A stretch of DNA of 64,000 nt from positions 3,472,001-3,536,000 of the forward strand of contig JBANDB010000008.1 in assembly GCA_037576215.1 (NCBI GenBank), written 5' to 3'. Each line of letters begins with the position of its first letter. Position 1 is the first letter of the stretch. Below, piece after piece: positions 56,715-64,000 of this stretch. The notes beneath the pieces are model-generated. The model was given only the letters and a program-made list of their open reading frames with translations, searched no databases and was not told the origin of the DNA. The DNA comes from Armillaria gallica (Eukaryota; Basidiomycota; Agaricomycetes; Agaricales; Physalacriaceae). Position numbers and translations under genes: made by a program.

Positions 56715-57525
56715 TTGCAAAGAGATGGTAAGGGTAGACGGCTTGTGCTGTAATTTTTCGGCGACGGTACTCCACTTCGATGCTACTGACAAAGATGGCA
56801 ACTCGCGATTATCGTTGTCGCGATTGGCAATAACCATTTCAATATTCAGGAGTAACTGTACCTCCGTAAAGCGTATCCACACAGATCCGTGTCGATTTCA
56901 GTATCCCCTGAGGTATCTCCATCCATAACAGACGTCATGATGGGGTACCAATTTGCCTCCGTACAGATGGAATGTAGATACTTGTAGGCATCCCGTAGAG
57001 TTGCTTGTTCACCTAAAATTGGTCGTCAGACGTGTACCTTTGTAGAGGGAATTATGAGACGACAGTCTATCGAGCCACGCGCAACTCCCACCACTGATCT
57101 AGCATGCCTCCAGATCTTAGATCTACGATTCAATCCCCAGTCGTCACAGCCTAGTCCAGTGTGATGAAAAATGACATATGGGCTTAGTATCCAAAGTCCG
57201 TGCATGATGTTCAGCTGCGCAGTGAGGTAGAAGGTGACCTAAGATCCGGAAACTTGATCGTGGTCAACCACGGCAACATGAAGCTGACGAAGGGTTGTAT
57301 ATGACTTGCGCGTCAAAGAAGCTGGAAACAGAGATGTGAGACGTAAGTTGGGTTAGAAAGGAGTCGACAACGTTTATATCGCAAGTTCGCCTCGGCTGGA
57401 GTTGATGGAATAGAACATGCTTGCATTCTTAGGAAGAACACATTTCAGGAACACACACACATATATAAATACTTTTAATACTAGAAGTGTGGGTTAGAAA
57501 TGGTGTATCGGATATTAAACTTCGT
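56715..57525. other. Intergenic
   Basis: Promoter side of the chitin deacetylase and 3-prime flank of the membrane-protein gene. No frame of interest. Confidence 0.5.
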
Positions 57526-57529
57526 TCAC

Positions 57530-58568
57530 CTAAGCATCAGTCGCCGACGAAGCCTCGCGCAAGGCTTCATTCCACAGCTCCACGAAGTTCAAGTTCTCGT
57601 TATTGAACAGTTCTTCGATAGGCCTAATCCCTTCTGGAGTTAAGAAGCGATCCGGCGAATCAGCATATGTTTGGAGCACGGCCTTGAACTTTCCGCTAGG
57701 TCGCCCTTGTCCATGGCTTCCAACTTTCCCTGAATCAGATGTAAGAAAGGTCCGCGTCTTAAAAAGATACTGACATACAGTAAATATCTGCATCGTCCTG
57801 GCCCAGCCACTGCCATTTGCACCATTGAATTTGACGACCTCCCAGACCTTCTATCCTGTGTTATCCCGATGATAGATGCTTACATCCCAGCACTCAAGAT
57901 CAACTATGCCATCTTCAACAAGCTGGTAGGCCGATATTGGCGCTTCGTATTCAACCGACCAGAATCCGATACGCGTATTGTAACCCACGTTCGTTTGAAG
58001 GAAATTGGGATCAATAGCTTGGAACAAGGTCTGTGTATACGCGAGCTGGAACTCGTCCGGCGGCAGGTTATTTAATGATGCACGACTGAATCCAGTCGGC
58101 TTTCGAAAAACAATTTCCACGGGCCGAAATCCCCATCGGATGCGCAACCAGAGGTGTCCCAACACGAATTTCTTGACAACAGGAAACATGAATTGATAGA
58201 CGCAATAGTCTATGAGAATGTTGATGCAGAACCAGAACCAGGAGGTGGGGGGTCCGGGTTTATATGTAGGCATTAACTCTCCAGCAAAAATGACAGCAAT
58301 GATGTCGTAATGCGTATAAGCTGACCTCGCTCTCCAAGCAATAAGGATAGCCATGATAGCGTTGAACGTGAACGGGATTAGAAATATGCCACTTTCCTAA
58401 AGTCAATAATGGATATACTACAAGATAAGCGGAAGCTTACACTTTCATGGGTATAGGCATTCTATCTAAATGCGTTATGAATGCACCGTGTCCGGTATCG
58501 TGCTTGCATAGGAGATTGTACACAGGAGAACCAATGGGAACATCGCGAAAGTTTGAGGGCTGCGCCAT
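57530..58568 (-). CDS. Integral membrane protein of unknown function
   Basis: Starts MAQPSNFRDVPIGSPVYNLL. After an intron (58395-58440), hydrophobic segments follow: IFLIPFTFNAIMAILIAW, YDIIAVIFAGELM and SWFWFCINILIDYCVYQFMF. These are followed by LWLRIRWGFRPVEIVFRKPT and a soluble part with YTQTLFQAIDPNFLQTNVGY and FWSVEYEAPISAYQLVEDGI. The last exon (GRPSGKFKAVLQTYADSPDR, ending FVELWNEALREASSATDA) reaches a stop at 57530. The junction near 57850 does not keep frame with canonical sites, so a base may be wrong there. Two to three membrane spans are visible. I do not recognise the family; it lacks the catalytic motifs of wax synthases, which were considered. Confidence 0.6.
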
Positions 58569-58574
58569 GGGAGA

Positions 58575-59190
58575 TGAAGGCAAGCATAGATCTGTACTAT
58601 TTCAATCATTTCGAGGACTCGCGCACTGCAACGGACATGTGCCGGTGAAACGGATGATTGACATTTGATGTATGAGATCAAGGCACAGAGGTTTTCTTTT
58701 GTCCTGGGTTCAACGATTTGGATGTGCAGCTGCTACCGAGGGAAGTTAAGATGAGGAGTTGCGCGTATGACATTCAATGAATGCTGTTAAGTGTCTTTTG
58801 TGTATCGAGCGTCGATTGAAGAAAGCGGTGCTTCACTTCAAGTTATCGAACTGCAAGATAAGGGACAAAACTTGCTGATTTGTATCATAGGTCTAGTCAT
58901 GGCAATGGGGTCAGCAGTCGTTTAACCCCGACCATAGGATTATGAAAGCTCGCCTTCTCTTTCCGTGATTGGCGAGGGACTGAGGGCGGTTTTGAAAAAA
59001 CAGAAACCTCCCAATATGTATGTGGTTCAGGTTATATTGACTGTATCTTCTGGTCGTTGCAGCCAGTACGCTGCCGCCAATGATCAAAGCTTCGGTAGCG
59101 TTGGATTAACACCTCTATCGAAAGAAAATGTGGGATGTTTTCATATGGGCTGTATTTTGGTGCTTACGATGGAGTAGTGCAGCATGAGGA
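58575..59190. other. Intergenic
   Basis: No gene found. Contains the 3-prime flank of the GTPase and the promoter of the membrane-protein gene. Confidence 0.5.
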
Positions 59191-59192
59191 GG

Positions 59193-61181
59193 CTATTTTC
59201 CAATACAAAAATCCCGGAAAACCGAGTCTAAGATGTCTTCCACGTCTATAAGCCCTGACACCTTCCCAATGGCCTGAGCGGCGTAACGTAGCTCTTCGGC
59301 TCCCAATACGACCTCATCGGAAGCTGAAAAAGTGACGTTAAATCAGGGGACATAGAAAACGTAGCCTACTTACGTGTCTCCAAGAAAGCCTTCAAAAATT
59401 GAAGGGCTGTTTCGAGATGAGCACGATGTCGTGCATGAGTAATGAGTGGGGCCTGTGAGTCATTCGCGTCGCCTAGATCGTAGTTAGAACGCAAGGCTTC
59501 TGAGAACTGGGCTAGGAACTCTGCAGTGCCTTGGCCAGTGTTCAGACTGGTCACCCAAGCGTTACTTATTCGTGCAAGCTGCGCGTGCTCGGGAGGTACG
59601 AGATCAGCTTTGTTGAACAGATAAAACGTGTTTTCGTTGACCAGCCCGTTTAATGATGAAGGAAGCACAATTTTGTCGCCGTTAAAAGCCACATCTGATA
59701 GTGAGAGTACACAGAGGGATATATCGGCGCTTTGAACACTGTTTACTCTATAAGCCTGATACTGAAGTGAAGGAGGGGATGCCATACGCATTTTTCGCAC
59801 GTTCGATACCGATACTCTCTACGAGATCAGTTGTTGCTCGGAGACCTGCGGTGTCGGAGATTATGACAGGCAGACCGCCAATGTCCAGAGATAATTCCAG
59901 GATATCTCGCGTCGTTCCTGGAACTGGAGTGACGATTGCGGCTTCTCTTTGTGCTAAACGAAATGGTGAATGGTCACGCAATATCAACAGACGCAACCAT
60001 ACCTAGGAAATTGAGCAAACTGCTCTTCCCGGCATTGGGGGGACCGAATATAGCGAGACGTATACCCGAACGTATGATCTCCCCCCGACGTTTGTCGCGC
60101 AAGTGACCTTCGATTGTATTACACAAATTCTTAACGCGCTCCCTGGCTTCATAGTCGGAAATTTTGGTCAACATTCACATTTGGTTAGACGGTAAGCAAA
60201 AAGGCACAGATTGCGGAGAAATAGGTCATTGAACGTGTACGGGCCGGTGTTACACGCTAGAAATCGCAGCATGCACCGGCGCGGCGCGTTCAGAAACGTC
60301 TTTCGCAGTCCCCCACTAAACTGTGCTCCACGGGAATAGGAATTTAACGCACCTTGCTCGTATACTCCGTCTTCAATATCCTCGCCTTCTCCAAAGTCGA
60401 TAAGGGCTTCCATAAACGCAAGGCACTTGATGATCTCTTCCCTGATACTGTCGTACCGTTCTCGCATGGAGCCCTAGCGAACGGGTCAATACTGGAGGAA
60501 TATGGGTGAACAAAACAGCCCTCACCCACCCCGACGGCATTCAACGCGATTTGACGTTGACTCTCCGTGTCTGCATCAATGAGATCCTTCAATCCTTCAA
60601 TTTGAGTGAGGTCCAGACGACCACCCATGAACGCCCTGCGAGTGAATTCGCCAGGCTCTGCAGGACGACAGAATGGAAGCTCCCCCAGGGCGCGCAAGAC
60701 AGAAGAGATGATGGTGCGTCCGGAGTGTATATGCAACTCCAGTACGTCTTCCGTCGTGAATGACTTGGGTGCTGATGCATTTTCAGCCGGCGTTTGGTAA
60801 TATTCGGACGTGCACACCTCGAAACAAGACAGCCAGCCCGTTATCCAAGATCTCGCCTTTCCCAGGGTTTACGATATCACAGCGGTGCATCTTCCAAGGC
60901 TCCGGTAGTTGATCCTGACCTCCCTTCCTCCTCACCATCTGTTTCCATACGTCCAGTACATCGGGACCCGAGACTCGCACTACCCCGACTCCGGCCTTGC
61001 CATGTGGTGTCGACAACGCATATATGGTCGTTCGTTGTGCATCTGAGCGTACTACTGATGTGACATTCCGGACGAGGCAGTGCAGAGAAGCCCTGTAGCG
61101 GTGCAGCAATAGAATTCCGGATGGAAAAGAGCATAGTGCAGTATTTGGACGCGCTTTTACGCTCCTGATACCGAGCTGCAT
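59193..61181 (-). CDS. MSS1: Mitochondrial tRNA-modification GTPase (MnmE/TrmE family)
   Basis: With the Mto1/MnmG partner it modifies U34 of mitochondrial tRNAs. The basic Ser/Arg N-terminus ([13 protein letters not shown]) suits a mitochondrial presequence. The TrmE-N domain shows [40 protein letters not shown] and [20 protein letters not shown]. The G domain inserted in the helical part has G1 [17 protein letters not shown]2 [15 protein letters not shown]3 DTAGLR and G4 NKAD. The protein ends [11 protein letters not shown], the invariant C-x-G-K tail that carries the catalytic cysteine. All introns fit in phase, including one unusually long intron of about 205 bases (60146-60351). About 550 residues, intact. 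Confidence 0.93.
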
Positions 61182-61420
61182 AGACAGTATGCTATGCAGA
61201 AGTCAGCAGAAGTCGTCGTCTTGGAGGAAGAAAAGGTCCGAAGTGCTCGCGTGGTGCCCCGGAGCACGTGGCCAGCGCTCTGCTCATAATCGCCGGCGTC
61301 ACCGTCGCCCTTCAGACTCTGACTTGTTTTTTTGCCTGTCTTCTCCCGATTCCTTTGCTGTGTACCTGCTGTTTCTCTCACTCGACCTAACGATCCCAGT
61401 ATCCATCTCTCGTCTTCACC
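61182..61420. promoter_or_regulatory. Divergent promoter between MSS1 and calcineurin B
   Basis: The two start codons are 239 bases apart on opposite strands, so the regulatory DNA is shared. A pyrimidine-rich tract precedes the calcineurin B start, as is common in fungal promoters. Confidence 0.5.
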
Positions 61421-62318
61421 ATGGGTCAATCACGTTCGTTCGCTCCTTACTGGACCAGTGTCTTTTAATGACTTCATTCTACTGTCTAGCATCTCAATTC
61501 ATGGAGGACATGACAAAGAAGTCCAATTGTGCGTTTCTATACGAATTGTGCAGTGCTCTCTATCTGATAATCTCAATCCCAATGCAGTCACGCAACCTGA
61601 ACTTGAAAGGCTGAAAAAGCGGTTCATGAAGCTGGATAGGTCCGTCGCTGTCAACTATATAGCATGTTGTTGAGACTGAGTCAGCCACAAGCGATGGCTC
61701 AGGTTCAATAGACCGTGCAGAGTTCCTGCAGATACCCCAGATTGCGACAAATCCACTAGCGTCTAGAATGATTGCTATCTTTGACGAGGAGTGTGTGCCC
61801 ATCCTTCTACCATCTCGACTGTCACTGATACCGTCTCCATTTGTCCAGTGGTGGAGGAACTGTGGATTTCCAGGAGTTCGTAGGAGGCCTTAGTGCATTC
61901 AGCAGTAGAGGTGGAAGAGAAGAGAAGCTAAAGTGTTAGTTCATTGTCATCTGATCACTGTATCCGCTTATCGGTGGCCAGTCGCTTTCAAGGTGTATGA
62001 TGTAGATCGGGATGGTTATATCTCCAACGGTGAACTCTTCCTTGTCTTGAAGATGATGGTAGGGAACAATCTGAAAGTGCGTATTGACCTTTGTCGGCTG
62101 TGAACGTCCCTGTAATCGGTTTCTTAGGATCGGGAGCTACAACAGATCGTCGACAAAACAATAATGGAGGCTGATCAGGACGGTGATGGTAAACTCAACT
62201 TCGAGGAGTTCGCATTGATGGTGTCAAACACGGTCAGTAACTGTACTCTTTGTCTTCATTCAACCTGACCGGTCTCCAGGATATCGTGAAACAAATGACG
62301 CTAGAGGACCTTTTCTAG
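61421..62318 (+). CDS. CNB1: Calcineurin regulatory subunit B
   Basis: Ca2+-binding subunit of the calcineurin phosphatase. A tiny first exon encodes MGQS, the myristoylated start of calcineurin B (MGxxxS). Later exons read [24 protein letters not shown], then four EF-hands: [39 protein letters not shown] and [13 protein letters not shown]. The C-terminal helix ends MTLEDLF. Eight or nine small exons with GT-AG introns join in phase to about 174 residues, the standard length. All four loops keep their acidic ligands. The start is fixed by the myristoylation motif. Confidence 0.95.
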
Positions 62319-62321
62319 TCC

Positions 62322-62912
62322 GTTTCTCTTCTTTTAATGACTGCTCACGCACGTTGATGATTCCCTATATTTCTTGACTTCGACTCGGAAACTGATTTGT
62401 ATTTGAGGGAGAATGGTTATTCGTACTACGTTAGGACCGACTACCGACTACTCTACTTTAGATAAATGATCATTTTCGCGACATCGAGCCTGTGCGAAAT
62501 TCAAGGGATTGTAGTGTCCATTTTCCTATTGGTGATAAGCATTCTTCCTGTTTCTGAAGGCGATACATAGTCAGTGGATAGCATTGGATTGAGTAAAAAA
62601 GGCTGTTGTGTAAGCGAGTCGTCAACAAAGTCCTGGGGAGGATCGGAGGGTCATTCAAACCGTCAACCAATATGCTTGTCTGGACAAAGATTGAGGAGAT
62701 AGAATCAACGCTTCGTGTTCGCTGCAAGAGCTAGATAAACTACACCAAATGATACACTTGCCGGCGTCTGTAGAGACAGCTGTAGACACGTTTGGTAGCT
62801 GGCATATCTAGTATGCTCTAAATCGGTTGCCCTCCTACGGGACGTGTCATACTCAGAGACGCTCAAAAAGTGAAAACACGATCGTACCTCATGGTGATCC
62901 ATGTTTCGTTTG
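62322..62912. other. Intergenic between converging genes
   Basis: 3-prime flanks of calcineurin B and the WD40 gene. Short frames only. Confidence 0.5.
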
Positions 62913-62917
62913 CGCGG

Positions 62918-64000
62918 CTAGGTGTCAATGACCATGCCGTCTTCTGAAGAAGATCGGAAGGACCAAGCGTTAATCTTTCCATCTTCTCCCCCCGTAAGAA
63001 GGACCTGGTTCTAGGGAAAGACGTGAGACGGTGCGTGGAGTGCTAGATCGGGCTACTAACATTCTCATCCCATAGAAGTGATCGCACTACGCCCGTGTGG
63101 CCGTTACTCCATATCTTATGTAGCAACCACGGAGAATTCTGCGTGGATAGATCAGAATTTGACAGAAGTGCAAGATCTCCTCTACAACGCCGTTAATGAT
63201 AGAAGAATAGGGCTGTGATGTATATGCTCTCACTCATTGGAACCGGTGAATATGGCAAGGTCGCCGTTGGGCTGGCTTGTACAAGTGACGAGGTAATCTG
63301 TCACCCAGGTGCAATTTCGATTATGTACAGACGGCGCGCGTATGTCCACGCTCTGAAGGGGATCCAGCTGTAAAAGGAATGATTAGCCATTTAATTACTT
63401 AATTGATGGAGGTCATGCAGACCTCATTTGACCAGGTACTGAATGTTTCCATATCGCTAGATGCCCATATCCGCGGGGGTACACCAGACGATGCCATAAA
63501 TCCGGCTTGTGAAACGCTGCAGCCCCAGTTCGCTACCTGTTGTACTGCTTCGTCTTCATCATCCTCGACAGCATTGGATAGACACAGGAGCCCGTCAGCC
63601 GAAGCCGAGAGTAGTACATTATTCGGGGCGAATTGTAGGACGGTGACGTCGTCTGAATGAGTCGATCCATGGGTACGCAGCGGAGTAGCTGGTTGCCGGG
63701 GGTCCCTGTGATGTGAAATGAAGTTGATGAGGCTCTTGACGTGTAGATGCCGTACCAGAAGAAGATATTCGCGTCGTCACCCTGAAGGTCCGTTCCTGCA
63801 GCTACCGTGAATCCATCTGGGGAGACATCGCAACAGAGCAGGGCATTGTGTTTGCCAAGATTGGTCACTGGATAAAATCTTTTGGGTGGTCAATTATTCT
63901 CGCAGAAGGACCCGTCGGTGTCACTCACTTTTGATGCTATGCGAATTAGAGCGATCGTCCCAGACTTTGACTGATCCATCATGCCCCGATGAAACCAACG
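62918..64000 (-). CDS. WD40-repeat protein, WDR89-like (5-prime end outside the window)
   Basis: The visible C-terminal two thirds contain WD40 blades: GHDGSVKVWDDR, ALLCCDVSPDGFTVAAGTDL followed by NIFFWD, HSDDVTVLQFAPNNVLLSAS, and NQVLLTGGEDGKINAWSF near the end. An acidic insert (AVEDDEDEAVQQVANWGCSV) and SQAGFMASSGVPPRIWASSD recall WDR89 and related proteins. Introns near 63892-63946, 63708-63758, 63370-63420 and 63000-63060 are GT-AG in phase, and the stop lies at 62918. The start codon and first blades lie beyond position 64000. WD40 propellers act as protein scaffolds; the partner is unknown. Confidence 0.85.

Overview
The window is nuclear DNA of a filamentous basidiomycete, most likely an Agaricomycete. 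Genes lie close together on both strands and are split by many short GT-AG introns of about 45-65 bases. Several small proteins look like families that I know only from mushroom-forming fungi. I found no rRNA, tRNA or CRISPR array and no intact transposon. Intron positions were read by eye from splice signals and frame continuity, so exon boundaries are approximate.

Layout. 1.5-8.7 kb: a FAD-dependent aromatic-ring monooxygenase, a convergent Zn(II)2Cys6 regulator, and a zinc polyol-type dehydrogenase. 9.2-21.8 kb: a glycine-rich protein with an N-myristoylation-like start, coiled-coil and disordered proteins, a DUF6741-like protein, an F-box-like protein and an equilibrative nucleoside transporter. 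22.0-30.9 kb: mitochondrial ribosomal protein uL24m, divergent from prephenate dehydrogenase (TYR1), then a small gene of an unrecognised family, a TYR1 relic and CDC14 phosphatase. 33.7-44.4 kb: tRNA adenosine deaminase (ADAT1/Tad1), a small basic protein, TTI2, a disordered protein and an MBF/SBF-type APSES-ankyrin cell-cycle factor. 44.6-53.2 kb: a rearranged accessory island. 54.9-64 kb: conserved genes again, namely a GPI-anchored chitin deacetylase, a membrane protein, MSS1/MnmE GTPase, calcineurin B and a WDR89-like WD40 protein cut by the window edge.

The most unusual content is a small domain of about 95 residues. It occurs three times as the first exon of stand-alone three-exon genes (25.2, 31.4 and 47.0 kb). 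It occurs a fourth time as the N-terminus of a large gene (48.8-51.4 kb) with a P-loop NTPase and a C-terminal region that may be restriction-endonuclease-like. The introns flanking exon 2 are phase 1 in the copies that splice cleanly, so the NTPase part could be exchanged without changing frame. The 25.2 kb copy directly follows TYR1, and the NTPase gene directly follows an inverted, broken second copy of TYR1, so the two loci descend from one duplicated segment. Two of the small genes lie in near-identical direct repeats about 15.6 kb apart.

A second pattern is technical. About ten otherwise well-conserved genes each need one missing base, usually in a short homopolymer, to read through. 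Other genes in the window are clean. This looks more like residual indel errors in a long-read assembly than mass gene death, but reads are needed to decide.
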